A DNA stretch of 64,000 nt from DASYQD01 sp963846495 (GCA_963846495.1 CAWJWP010000006.1:62001-126000); one strand, 5' to 3'. Shown: positions 55,192 to 64,000, counted from the first letter of the stretch. Numbers and translations are program-made. The notes: a model not told the origin generated them from the letters alone.

Positions 55192-56377
55192 ATGCAAGCG
55201 GATTACGTCATCGTCGGCGGCGGCATCACCGGCGTCTGCGCCGCCTATCACCTCGCCCGGCGCGGGCGCCGACGTGCTGCTCCTCGAGCGCGACGAGATC
55301 GGTCCGGAGGCGCCCATCTCGAGCTCGGGCGAGCACGCCAAGGCCTTTCGCAGCGCCTACGGACGCGACCGCAAGATGACGCGGCTCTGCACGCAGTCCT
55401 TCGCGCTCTGGCGGCAGCTCGAGGAGGAGACCGGAGAGGCGCTGTTCGTGCCCTGCGGCATGCTGGTGTTCGGCGCGCAGGAGGCGCGGGCGCTGGCGCA
55501 CTGGCCGCACCCCGAGGCCGCACGGTTCGCGCTCGACTCCGCCGCCACGCTGAGCGAAGAAGGGCTGCCCCACGAGCTGCTGAGCCAAGCCGAGCTGCTC
55601 GAACGGTTTCCTCAACTGGGGCCGAACGACACTTACGACCACGGGATCCTCGACCACACGGCGGGCTACCTGCGCGCGCGCACCGCCGTGCGGGCGATCG
55701 GCGCGCTCGCCCAGCGGGCGGGTGCGGCGCTGTGGGAGCTCGCCAACGTCGAAGAGGTGGTTCGCGAGGGCGAGGACGTCGTTCGGCTGGTGACGTCGCG
55801 GGGCGACGTCGAGCCGCGGCGCGCCGTCATCTTCGCGGCCGGCTACATGAACGCCACCCTGGCGCCCGAGCTGCGTGCGAAGACGCGGGTGACCCGGCAG
55901 CGGCTCCTCTTCCTCGCGCCGAAGCATCCCGCCGCCTACGCGCCGGAGGTCTTCCCCATCGTCGTCGACGTCAACGTACGGCGCTACGTCTTCCCGGTCC
56001 ACGGCCCGGGCATCACCAAGATCTGCGACGACGACAACACCTGCGCCGAGCGCATCGTCGAGCCGGGAGAGCGGCTCGACCGCGACGCCGACGACGGGTT
56101 CCGCGCCGACGCCATGGCCTTCCTGCAGGCGCACGTGCCCGGCCTCCTCGACTCCACCGAGGTGGACAGAAAGGTTTGTCACTACACCAACACCGTCAGC
56201 GAGCAGTACCTCGTGTACCGCAAGGGAAATACCGTCGTTCTTTCCGCCTGCTCCGGCCACGGCTTCAAGAACGCACCGATGACCGCGCTGGCGGCTGCGA
56301 CCCTGGCCGACCCCGAGTCCGGCCCGCTGCGCTACTGCGAGCGAGATTTCGAATATGAGGCAGCTGGCCACTTCTGA
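55192..56377 (+). CDS. FAD-dependent amine oxidoreductase, DAO/sarcosine-oxidase-like (one frameshift)
   Basis: 394 residues if one G of ggg at 55264-55266 is removed, giving the dinucleotide fold VIVGGGITGVCAAYHLARRGADVLLLER. The DAO fold continues with GEHAKAFRSAYG, the HELLSQAELLERFPQL strand-helix and, near the C-terminus, CHYTNTVSEQYLVYRKGN and SACSGHGFKNAPM. That last stretch is the flavin-facing segment of monomeric sarcosine/N-methyltryptophan oxidases. The expected reaction is oxidation of a primary or secondary amine, possibly an N-methyl amino acid. The stop overlaps the methyltransferase gene by 23 bp. Confidence 0.75.
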
Positions 56378-57467
56378 TTTGGGTGAGACGGTGACGGCGC
56401 GGCGGGAGCCTTCGGACCCATCGACCGGCGGCGACAACGCCTGGTACGGCAGCTACGAAGCGGCGATGGCGTTCTGCCGCTTGACGGAGTGGCTGTCCAC
56501 TCAGCCCGGCACCAAGATGGCGAAGGAGCTGCGCTGCCTCGAGCAAGCGTTGCAGGCGGATCTCCGCGCCGTCCTCGCGGAAAGAAACGTCAACCTCATC
56601 GACCTCGGCACGGGCGATGGGCAGAAGACGTGCCTGCTCGTCGAAGCGCTGCAGGCGGCAGGCGTGCGCACCGTCCGCTACGTTCCCGTCGACAAGAACC
56701 CTTTCATCTCGCGCTACGCGATCCTCACGCTGCTGCGCGGTGGAAGGCGGGCGTGGAGCCACGAAGAAGTGGAGCGTCTCGTCGGTCCACTGGACGCGTC
56801 CGGCGAGATACGCGCCGGCGAACCCTCGACCACCGAGATGCTGGTGCGCCGGTGGTCGCTCGGCAGCAACAGTGACCTGGTGATTCAGGACGGCAGCCTG
56901 ATCTTGCCGGTGAAGGGGCTCGAGATCGATTTCATCGAGGATCTTCCTCGCGTGGTGAGCGCCGCCCGGCGGCTCGGCGGAGAACGCCTGAACGTCTTCT
57001 GCCTGCTGGGCAACACGCTGGGCAACTACCCGGCCGAGAAACGGGAGGCCTTCCTGGTCCGCTTGGCGGAGGGGACGACACCCGGCGAGCTGTTCCTGCT
57101 CGGCGTGGGGCTGCAGCCCCAAAAAGGCCCGTGCGATGCGGGCGAGCTGAGCCTGTTACAGGCCGACTACCTGCCAGGCGAGAAGTTCATGCGCCTGCAG
57201 GCCGATCACCCGGATTCGACCTATTCCTCGCGCTATGAGCCGGAGTCGTGTCGCATGATCCACGGCTTCGAGCGCCCGGATGGCTCACGGCAAGTCGTGG
57301 GCTACTCGTACCTCTTCGACGCGCAGGAGGTGATCCGCGACCTCCACGCGGCGGGCTTCGAGATCGTGTCGTGCGCCATCCATCCCGGCGAGCAGCGCCC
57401 ACGCGAGCCCAGGTATTTCACGATCCTCGCTTCCAAGGTGCGAGAATCGAAGCGAGAGGCGCGATGA
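56355..57467 (+). CDS. EgtD-family SAM-dependent N-methyltransferase
   Basis: 370 residues. The Methyltransf_33 (EgtD) fold is recognisable: SAM-binding DLGTGDGQKTCLLVEAL (from residue 83), YVPVDKNPF and the family-specific CLLGNTLGNYPAEKREAFL followed by ELFLLGVGLQ. The C-terminal TYSSRYEPESCRMIHGF and GYSYLFDAQEV match the end of the family. EgtD trimethylates histidine for ergothioneine and fungal EasF methylates dimethylallyltryptophan, so an amino-acid-like amine is the expected substrate. No EgtB or EgtC partner is nearby, so ergothioneine synthesis is unlikely. It has about 50 extra residues compared with EgtD. Confidence 0.83.
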   Translation: MRQLATSDLGETVTARREPSDPSTGGDNAWYGSYEAAMAFCRLTEWLSTQPGTKMAKELRCLEQALQADLRAVLAERNVNLIDLGTGDGQKTCLLVEALQAAGVRTVRYVPVDKNPFISRYAILTLLRGGRRAWSHEEVERLVGPLDASGEIRAGEPSTTEMLVRRWSLGSNSDLVIQDGSLILPVKGLEIDFIEDLPRVVSAARRLGGERLNVFCLLGNTLGNYPAEKREAFLVRLAEGTTPGELFLLGVGLQPQKGPCDAGELSLLQADYLPGEKFMRLQADHPDSTYSSRYEPESCRMIHGFERPDGSRQVVGYSYLFDAQEVIRDLHAAGFEIVSCAIHPGEQRPREPRYFTILASKVRESKREAR

Positions 57468-59239
57468 ATCTCGAAGAGGTCAAGTCGCACGTCCAGCGCT
57501 GGGTCGACGACACGCTGAGCGTTCCTTCGCCGGCGTTTCAGAACCTGCCGCCGTGCCCCTACAGCAAGCCGGCCCTGCTCAAGAACAAGGTCGACATCCG
57601 TTGCGCCGACGGGTCCGAGCTGCTCGCTCGCGTGGCGGAGACGGCACGCTCCTGGGACGACCGCTATGAGCTGGTGCTGTGGGCGGCCGAGCCGGACAGC
57701 ATCGAGCCGGAGGCGCTCGCCGCCGGCATCGCCGAGTCGAACGCCCGTCTCGAGGCGGCGGACCTGGTCTGTTTCTTCGACCATCCACGCAGCGTCGATC
57801 CGAAGTACAAGGTGACGAGCGCCAACGGCAAATACGTTTTCGTCGGCATGCAGCGGCTGAGCCTCTTCGTCGAGGCCGCCCGCCCCCTGCAGAAGAAAAA
57901 TTATTTCGAAAAGGTCAGCAAGCAGTACGGAGTCACCCGGCACCTCGCGCCGCCGGCGGCCGCGGCAGCCGTCGAGGATCGGCAGTTCCAACGCTTCGCC
58001 AAGCTGCTGCGCGAAGCGTCGACCGGGTCCAGGTACTACGCGGAGTCCCTCTCGGGGCTCGCTCTCGACGACATCCGCTCCTTCCGCGACCTCGACAAGC
58101 TGCCGACCCTGGACACCGGCACGCTGTTGACCCGCGGCGCGGACTTTCCCGCGCTTCCGAAATCACGCCTGCGGCGAGTCATCGTGTCGGGCGGCACCAC
58201 CGGCAATCCCAAGATCTGCTTCTTCGGCGACAACCTCGACGAGGTCCTCCGCGTGTGGGCGGAGACATGGCGAGCCTGCATCGGTCTCCAGCCAGAGGAC
58301 ATGGTCGCTGTCCTCTGTCCGCTGCCCCTCGCCTCCGGGATCCTCATCACCGAGCTGCTCGAGCTGATCGGCTGCAGCACCATCCCTCTCGGTCTGACCA
58401 CGGCGCCGGAGGTCACCGCGCGGCTGATGCAACGCCTCGAGGCCAACGTCATCGTGAGCCAGCCTTCGACAGTGCTCAGGCTGGCGCGGGACGTGAGGGC
58501 GCTCGGTTACGAGCCGCAGGACTTCGGGATCCGCAAGATGCTGCTGGGATCGGAAGTGCTCGCCGAGCGAACGCGGCGCCAGATCGAAGGCGAGTGGGGC
58601 TGCGAGGTGTTCGACACCAGCGGCTCCTCCGAGCTGGGCATGATCGGCGCCGAATGCCGGCAGCACGACGGTCACCACCTGGCCGCCGACAGCGCCTACT
58701 TCGAGGTGCTCGATCTGGAACAGCGCACGCCCGTCGAGGAAGGGCTGGGACGCCTCTACGCGACCACTCTCCTCAACCTCGGTTTGCCGCTGATCCGCTA
58801 CGACATGAAGGACATCGTCAAGGTGACGCACGCGCCTTGCCCCTGCGGCGTCGCCACGCCGCGGATCTGGTTCATGGGCCGCGCCGACGATCGCTTCATC
58901 TTGCGGACGGGCGTGAAGCTCTATGCCTACCAGGTGGACGATGCGCTCGCGGGCTTCGCGGACCTCACTCCCGACTACAACGTCGTCGTCCGCGATGACG
59001 GCGACGCCGATGCCATCCGGGTGACCATCGAGGTGGCCGATCCCGCGCACTGCCAGCAGGCGCTGACGCCGCGGGTCGCCGAGGCGTTCATCGGCTCCTC
59101 GGTCGATTTCCGCGAGCTCTACGACGCGCGGCTCGTGCGCGCACCGGAGATCGAGTTCGCCGCGATGGGCTCGCTCGAACGCACTGCCCGCGGCAAGATC
59201 AAGGACCGGTTCCGCGACCAGCGAACCAACGGTTCCTAG
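57464..59239 (+). CDS. PaaK-like adenylate-forming enzyme with an unrecognised N-terminal domain
   Basis: 591 residues. The ATG overlaps the methyltransferase stop (ATGA). Residues about 170-590 form an adenylation domain of the phenylacetate-CoA-ligase class: P-loop-like VIVSGGTTGNPKICFFG, FDTSGSSELGMIGAEC, LIRYDMKDIV, CPCGVATPRIWFMGRADD and a C-terminal GSLERTARGKIKDRF with the lid lysine. The first 160 residues carry PPCPYSKPALLKNKV and a basic end, QKKNYFEKVSKQYG, and match no domain I know. Likely activates a carboxylate as acyl-AMP for transfer to CoA, an amine or an unlinked carrier. No carrier protein or NRPS/PKS is present. Last gene of the cluster. Confidence 0.8.
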   Translation: MNLEEVKSHVQRWVDDTLSVPSPAFQNLPPCPYSKPALLKNKVDIRCADGSELLARVAETARSWDDRYELVLWAAEPDSIEPEALAAGIAESNARLEAADLVCFFDHPRSVDPKYKVTSANGKYVFVGMQRLSLFVEAARPLQKKNYFEKVSKQYGVTRHLAPPAAAAAVEDRQFQRFAKLLREASTGSRYYAESLSGLALDDIRSFRDLDKLPTLDTGTLLTRGADFPALPKSRLRRVIVSGGTTGNPKICFFGDNLDEVLRVWAETWRACIGLQPEDMVAVLCPLPLASGILITELLELIGCSTIPLGLTTAPEVTARLMQRLEANVIVSQPSTVLRLARDVRALGYEPQDFGIRKMLLGSEVLAERTRRQIEGEWGCEVFDTSGSSELGMIGAECRQHDGHHLAADSAYFEVLDLEQRTPVEEGLGRLYATTLLNLGLPLIRYDMKDIVKVTHAPCPCGVATPRIWFMGRADDRFILRTGVKLYAYQVDDALAGFADLTPDYNVVVRDDGDADAIRVTIEVADPAHCQQALTPRVAEAFIGSSVDFRELYDARLVRAPEIEFAAMGSLERTARGKIKDRFRDQRTNGS

Positions 59240-59249
59240 CCGCCCCTGA

Positions 59250-61946
59250 CTACTCGTAACGCAGCGCCAGCGTCGGCGCGATCCGCGACGCTCGTCGCGC
59301 CGGCACGTAGGCGGCGAGCAGGGTGACGAGCACCATCGACGGCACGACCGCCAGGTAGACGGCGACGTCGACGCGCCCGGAGTCGAACAGCATCGAGTTC
59401 ATGAGGCGCTCGACGGCGAGGCCCATGGCGAGGCCGATCGCGGTGCCCGTCGCCACCAGCGCCAGGCCCTTGCCGATCACCAGCCGCAGCACCGCCGGCC
59501 GCCCGGCGCCGATCGCCATGCGGATGCCGAGCTCGTGCGTGCGGCGGCTGACGTTGTAGGAGATCAGCCCGTAGAGGCCGGCGACGGCGAGCAGGACGCC
59601 GACCGCGCCCATGGCGCCGATCATCCCGATCGCCACCCCCGGGCCCTCGACGGTGTGGTAGCGGTAGAGGTCCTCGTAGGTCCGCATCTCCACCACCGGC
59701 ATGTTGGCGTCGAGCGAGCGCACGACGTCACGCACCGGCTCGACGAGCTGCAGCGGGTCGCCGGCGGTGCGCAGGAGCACGACCATCTCGGCGCGCGGGT
59801 GCTGGTCGAGCGGCAGGTACACGAACGGCAGCGGCCGCTCGCCGGGCGTCCGATACTTGATCGTCCGCGCCACGCCGACGACCTCTACCGGCGTGCCGCC
59901 GCGGTGGTCGAGGCGGATGCGCCGGCCCACCGCCTCGGCGTTGGGCCAGTAGCGCTTGGCGAACTCCTCGTTGACCACCGCCACGCGCGGGCTGTCCGCG
60001 GCGTCGGACTCGAGGACGCCGCGGCCGCGCAGGAGCGGGATCTCCATGGTCGCGAAGTACGCTTCGTCGACGGCGTCGACGGCAGCGGTGAAGGCTTCGC
60101 GGTCGCGCGGCATCTGGTAGCCGTCGGGCACGAACGACAGCGCCTCGAAGCCCTCGAGCGAGAGCGGCGGGTTCTGCGTCAGCGCCGCGCTCACCACTCC
60201 CGGCATCTCGCGCATGCGCGCGGTGAGCAGCTCGTAGAACTGCTTCGTGTGCGCGGCGTCGTACTGCACGAGGCGCGGGTCGAAGCGCGCCATCAGCAGG
60301 CGGTCCTTGGCGAAGCCGGTCGCCTGGAGGGCGCTGGCCTCGAAGGCGCGCGCCATCAGGAAGCAGGCGGTGAGCAGCATCAGCGAGGTGGCGACCTGTG
60401 CCACGACCAGCACGTTGCGGCCCCACAAGCGCTTGCGCCCGGGCGCGTCGACGTCGGCCGACTTGAGCCCGGCGACGAGGTCGGTGCGCGTGCTCTGCAG
60501 CGCCGGGGCGAGGCCGCAGAGGAGAGCGCTCAGCGCGGCGATCACCAGGCTCGCCACCAGCACCCGCACGTCCATGCGGAAGGGGATGGTGATCGGCAGC
60601 TGGGCGGGGATCTTGAAGGTGGTGAGGAACTCGATGGCGGCATAGCCGACGCCGACGCCGCCGAGACCGCCGAGGAGCGCCAGCACCAGGGTCTCGGTGA
60701 GCAGCAGCCGGATGAGCCGGAAGCGCCGGGCGCCGAGGGCCAGCCGGATGGCGATCTCGCGCGTGCGCGTCCGCCCGCGGCTCAGCAGCAGCCCCGCCAC
60801 GTTGGTGCAGGCGACGAGCAGCACGGCGACGGCGAGGACGGTGAAGATGACGCTGAACTTCCACTCGTCGGCATCGCCGCGCGTGCGCACCTCGAAGAGG
60901 GTGAGCACGTCGGCGCCGCGGTCGCGGTAGAGCGTCGGGTGGGCGCGCGTGAAGTCGCGCTGGAGCGCGGCCATCTCGGCGCGCGCCTTGTCGAGGCCGA
61001 CCTCGGCGCGCAGGCGCGCCTTGACCATCAGCTCGCGGTCGTCGCGGTCCTCGAGGAAGCGCTTCTGCGGGTTGGTCGAGAACGACTCCGCCATCGCCAG
61101 CGGCACGTAGAAGTCGGGCCGCGAGAAGATCTGGATGCTGGGGAACGACTCCGGCGCCACGCCGACGACGGTGAATTCGCGGCCGTTGAGGAGGACCTTC
61201 TTACCCACCACGGCCGGGTCGCTGGCGAACTCCTGCTTCCACACGTTCGGCCCCAGCACGGTCACCGCGTCGCGGCCGGGCACGACGTCCTCGTCGGGAC
61301 GGAAGCCGCGCCCCACCCGCGGCTCCACCTCGAGGGCGGAGAAGAAGTTGCCGGAGACGAGCATGCCGCCCTTGACGCGCGGCGTCGAGCCCGCCGCGGC
61401 GCTGAAGCCGACCGCCGTCGTGCCGGTGTGCGCGACGACGCCGTCGTAGCTCTTGGTGTAGTCGCGCAGGTCGAGGTACTCGCGATACGAGAAGAAGTCG
61501 ACGCTCTTGTCGCGCGAGGTGCTGACCAGCGACACCACCTCGCCCGGCCGCGGCACCGGGTAGGGGCGGAAGATCAGCCCGTCGAGCATGCTGAACGGCG
61601 CCGCGGTCATGCCGATCCCCAGCGCCAGCGTGAGGACGACGAAGCCGGCGAGCGCGGGCGTGCGGCGCAGGCTGCGCAGGGCGAACTGCACGTCGCCGAC
61701 GAAGTCGGTCAGCCAGTTGACGCGCCGCGTGTCGCGCACCTCCTCCTTGCGCTGCTCGATGCCGCCCATGGCGAGGAGGGCGCGGCGGCGCGCCTCCGCG
61801 GGCGAGAGACCGGCGGCGATCCCCTCCTCGATCTTGTGCTCGAGGTGGAATTGCAGCTCCTCGTCGAGCTCCTGCTCGACGTGGCGGCGGCGGAAGATCG
61901 ACCGCAGGCGCAAGGGCGTCGTGAACCACCAGTGCTCGAAGCGCAT
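59250..61946 (-). CDS. ADOP-type MacB-like permease with permease-prefix domain
   Basis: 898 residues. Residues 1-75 form the short helical prefix (RFEHWWFTTPLRLRSIFRRR, EQELDEELQFHLEH, GLSPAEARRRALLAMGG) found on ADOP proteins linked to PadR regulators. The duplicated MacB architecture follows: FVGDVQFALRSLRRTPALAG, FtsX motifs EIAIRLALGARR and ELGIRMAIGAGR, two PCDs, and end RRASRIAPTLALRYE. It differs from the eight permeases at 4-25 kb, which lack the prefix. The PadR gene ends 3 bp upstream, so the two form an operon. No ATPase gene is linked. Confidence 0.87.
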   Translation of the reverse strand: MRFEHWWFTTPLRLRSIFRRRHVEQELDEELQFHLEHKIEEGIAAGLSPAEARRRALLAMGGIEQRKEEVRDTRRVNWLTDFVGDVQFALRSLRRTPALAGFVVLTLALGIGMTAAPFSMLDGLIFRPYPVPRPGEVVSLVSTSRDKSVDFFSYREYLDLRDYTKSYDGVVAHTGTTAVGFSAAAGSTPRVKGGMLVSGNFFSALEVEPRVGRGFRPDEDVVPGRDAVTVLGPNVWKQEFASDPAVVGKKVLLNGREFTVVGVAPESFPSIQIFSRPDFYVPLAMAESFSTNPQKRFLEDRDDRELMVKARLRAEVGLDKARAEMAALQRDFTRAHPTLYRDRGADVLTLFEVRTRGDADEWKFSVIFTVLAVAVLLVACTNVAGLLLSRGRTRTREIAIRLALGARRFRLIRLLLTETLVLALLGGLGGVGVGYAAIEFLTTFKIPAQLPITIPFRMDVRVLVASLVIAALSALLCGLAPALQSTRTDLVAGLKSADVDAPGRKRLWGRNVLVVAQVATSLMLLTACFLMARAFEASALQATGFAKDRLLMARFDPRLVQYDAAHTKQFYELLTARMREMPGVVSAALTQNPPLSLEGFEALSFVPDGYQMPRDREAFTAAVDAVDEAYFATMEIPLLRGRGVLESDAADSPRVAVVNEEFAKRYWPNAEAVGRRIRLDHRGGTPVEVVGVARTIKYRTPGERPLPFVYLPLDQHPRAEMVVLLRTAGDPLQLVEPVRDVVRSLDANMPVVEMRTYEDLYRYHTVEGPGVAIGMIGAMGAVGVLLAVAGLYGLISYNVSRRTHELGIRMAIGAGRPAVLRLVIGKGLALVATGTAIGLAMGLAVERLMNSMLFDSGRVDVAVYLAVVPSMVLVTLLAAYVPARRASRIAPTLALRYE

Positions 61947-61949
61947 GAC

Positions 61950-62285
61950 TCAGGCCTCTGAGAGTTGGACGACGTGGGTGATGGCGGCGGAGAGCCGCTG
62001 CCAGTTGGCGGTCTCCGTCGCGAGCTGCTTCCTGCCCAGGCGGGTGAGCGAGTAGAACTTCGCCCGCCGGTTGTTCTCCGTCTGCTTCCACTCCGAGCTG
62101 ATCCACCCCTCCTGCTCGAGCTTGTGGAGGGCGGGGTAGAGCGAGCCTTCGCTCACCTGCAGCACCTCGTTCGAGATCGAGCGCAGGCGCAGGCCGATGG
62201 CCCAGCCGTGCAGCGGCTGCAGGGCGAGGATCTTCAGCAGCAGCAGGTCGAGCGTGCCGAGGACGAGGTCGTTGGGTTTGCTCAT
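61950..62285 (-). CDS. PadR-family transcriptional regulator
   Basis: 111 residues, the usual PadR size: winged helix with LVLGTLDLLLLKILALQPLHGW, EGSLYPALHKLEQEGWISSEW and FYSLTRLGRKQL. PadR proteins repress adjacent transport or detoxification genes and are released by small hydrophobic ligands. It is co-transcribed with the downstream ADOP permease, 3 bp apart, and probably represses both. Confidence 0.9.
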   Translation of the reverse strand: MSKPNDLVLGTLDLLLLKILALQPLHGWAIGLRLRSISNEVLQVSEGSLYPALHKLEQEGWISSEWKQTENNRRAKFYSLTRLGRKQLATETANWQRLSAAITHVVQLSEA

Positions 62286-62428
62286 GTCGGTTTGCGGTCG
62301 CTCATATCGGTTACCTAGGTCTCGGTTGTCTAGGGTACGCAGCCGAGAGCCGGAAGTTTCACGCGGGCGGCTCGCGTGTGACACCGCGGCCGAGCGATGC
62401 CGGCGCCGCAGAGCTAGGGCGAGGCGGT

Positions 62429-63538
62429 CTACTCCGGCATGGTGCCGGAGAACACGTGCTCGGCCTGGCTGCTCATCGAGCTCGTGCCGTCGTCGCGATG
62501 GCGGACGACGATCTCCGCGTGCCGATAGCGGGGGTGCCTTCGCCCGAGGGCGGGCATCAGGCGCACCCGCTCGCCGTCGACGAGCCCCAGCCGGCGGGCA
62601 GCGACGGCGATCGCCAGCGCGGCGGTCCCGCACGCCAGCGTCTCGCGCAAGATGCCGCGCTCGAACGTGCGGTACTCGATCGCGTGGCCGCCGTCGACGA
62701 GGCGCGCCGCGCTGACGTTGATGCCGGCCGGAAAGTCGCGACCGCGGGGCCGATTGGCGTGCATGCCGATCGCGGCCAGGGGGTCGACGCCGCTGGCGCC
62801 GTTGGCGAATGCCGCATCGGCGAAGAGGTCGGCAAGGTCCATTCCCAGTCGAGCGCTGCCGGCCAGGCGAACGACGAAGTCGAGTCACGCTGGAAGAGCA
62901 CCATAAGGCTCGCCCGAGTAGACGAGGAGCCCGGAGGCCATCCACGGCGAGGCGCCGGCCACCATGGGCTGGCGCGAGAAGAAGAGCAAGCCGCGCTCGC
63001 GATGGCCGACGAAGGAGCCTCGGACGAAGTCCTCGATGCGCGACAGGTCCCATTGCAAGTGGACCTCACCCCGCCCGTTCGGCTCGGGGTATTCGACGCC
63101 GCAGAACCGCGGCTGCTGCGAGGGCACTTCGACGAGCACGCGGGCGCTGGCGATGCCGTAGGTCCGCACCAGGTGGTTGGCAATGCACGTCAAGCCATTG
63201 CCGCAGGTGAGGAACTCGTCACCGTTGGGCTCGAAAAAGCGGGCGATGAAGCAAGGAGACACCGCCGCCGCCGCGGCGACATCGGGGAGAGTCGATCGAC
63301 GGTGTGCGCCGCGGATGCCGGCGAGCGAGCTGGCGTCGCAGCGCTGCAGGAAGATGACATTGTCGGCGCCGATGCCGGCAAATGCGTCGGTGGCGCGCCG
63401 AGCGAAGGCTCGCTTCCGCCGCTCGCTCAGCGCCGGCTGACCGATCTCGTCGACCAGCACGAAATGGTTGCCGAACGAGGAGTACTTGGAGAACGCCACT
63501 CCCGGTGGCGCGCCACCGGATCGACGACGCGAGCTCAT
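62429..63538 (-). CDS. DapF-family epimerase, reading frame interrupted
   Basis: About 369 residues in one frame but broken by TGA at 62885-62887. The N-terminal half has KYSSFGNHFVLVDE, GADNVIFLQ and the first catalytic Cys in TCGNGLTC. The C-terminal half has the second in RETLACGTAALAIAVA. Both catalytic cysteines of the diaminopimelate epimerase fold are therefore kept. The local sequence fits the family better if one base is removed near 62903-62909 and one added near 62876-62886 (GEPxMVLFQRDS), so paired indels are likelier than a real stop. It is longer than standard DapF (about 275) and no other lysine or cell-wall gene is near, so the substrate is open. Confidence 0.6.
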
Positions 63539-63762
63539 CGCTAGTTGGTGATCAGCGCAAGCAAGCCGATTGGGGTCGGCTCATCGGAACCGGCCGATAG
63601 TATCGCGGGCCGGCCGGGTGCCGGCGCGCCGACGGCCATGCGCGCCTACTGCGAGACCCGTGAACGCGGCGTGGCCGACGACGAGACGATGGTGCCCGAC
63701 CGCGGGGTGCGAGCGCACTCGCCGAACGCGGCGCTACGATGGCCGGCGAGGAGGACTCGAGC

Positions 63763-64000
63763 AATGGCGAAGCGCGTCGGAGTGATCGGTTCGGGCGTCG
63801 TCGGCCGCGTGCTGGCGGACGGCTTTCTGAAGCACGGCTACGAGGTGATGAGCGGCAGGCGCGAGCCCGAGAAGCTCGCCGACTGGCAAAGCCGCGGCGG
63901 CGAGCGCGCCTCGCTCGGCAGCATTGCCGAGGCGGCCGCGTTCGGCGACCTCGTGGTCCTGGCGGTCAAGGGCACCGCCGCCGAGCAGGCGGTCGAGCTC
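63763..64000 (+). CDS. N-terminus of an F420/NADP-dependent oxidoreductase (truncated by window end)
   Basis: 79 codons visible. ATG with ribosome site cgaggagg. Rossmann opening KRVGVIGSGVVGRVLADGFL, then YEVMSGRREPEKLADW with an Arg-rich loop suited to NADP phosphate binding, and LVVLAVKGTAAEQAVEL. This matches the NADP-dependent F420-reductase-like / 6-phosphogluconate-dehydrogenase-type fold. TACGAT at 63734-63739 may be the -10 box. The rest lies outside the window. Confidence 0.75.

Noticed and set aside
56355..57467. Ergothioneine biosynthesis
   Set aside because: Only an EgtD-like methyltransferase is present. EgtB, EgtC and EgtE are absent, and the neighbours are flavin oxidases and a ligase.
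62885..62887. TGA as a selenocysteine codon in the DapF-like gene
   Set aside because: The position is not a catalytic Cys. No SECIS-like hairpin was evident, and paired indels restore the family sequence.

Overview
The window is about 64 kb of very GC-rich DNA with tightly packed genes and no RNA genes that I could find. It most likely comes from an Acidobacteriota genome. The evidence is a large set of ADOP-type MacB-like permeases (the family named for acidobacterial duplicated orphan permeases), a Ser/Thr kinase fused to a PD40 propeller, and many secreted proteins. I cannot resolve the class. Several otherwise well-conserved genes carry single-base frameshifts, mostly one extra base in a short G, C, T or A run. 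This looks like residual long-read indel error and should be kept in mind when reading any broken gene here.

Layout. 1-2.1 kb: the tail of an unknown gene and a secreted trypsin-like protease. 2.2-25.5 kb: one long plus-strand operon with a HlyD/MacA-type adaptor, an ABC ATPase, six ADOP permeases, a second ATPase, two more ADOP permeases and a secreted PD40 protein. It ends in a sigma-54-dependent NtrC-type regulator (25.5-26.9 kb). A near-perfect sigma-54 promoter, with a 12-bp-arm palindrome just upstream, sits in front of the adaptor gene, so the regulator at the far end probably controls its own operon. The likely partner NtrB-like kinase (29.4-30.7 kb) is separated from it by a sugar-lactone-oxidase-like flavoprotein and an orphan antitoxin-like gene. 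A decayed duplicate of the kinase C-terminus lies 1.3 kb further on.

30.8-45.8 kb is a mosaic of single genes: a secreted LamG protein, a membrane peptidase, two EamA exporters, a coiled-coil protein, a zinc alcohol dehydrogenase, a TPR protein, a secreted metzincin protease, an RRM protein, a MocR-type regulator divergent from one exporter, and a double-VOC protein. 45.9-48.7 kb encodes a PAS histidine kinase, an Rcp1-like receiver and a receiver-HD-GYP protein in an overlapping operon. 48.8-51.6 kb encodes the Ser/Thr kinase-PD40 protein.

51.6-59.2 kb is the most unusual part. A P1B-like ATPase without the metal-binding CPx motif is followed by four overlapping or touching genes: a cytokinin-dehydrogenase-like flavin oxidase, a sarcosine-oxidase-like flavoprotein, an EgtD-family SAM methyltransferase and a PaaK-like adenylating enzyme with an unrecognised N-terminal domain. 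This looks like an undescribed small-molecule pathway, probably acting on an amino acid or amine. The window closes with a PadR-regulated ADOP permease, a DapF-family epimerase with an interrupted reading frame, and the start of an F420/NADP-type dehydrogenase.
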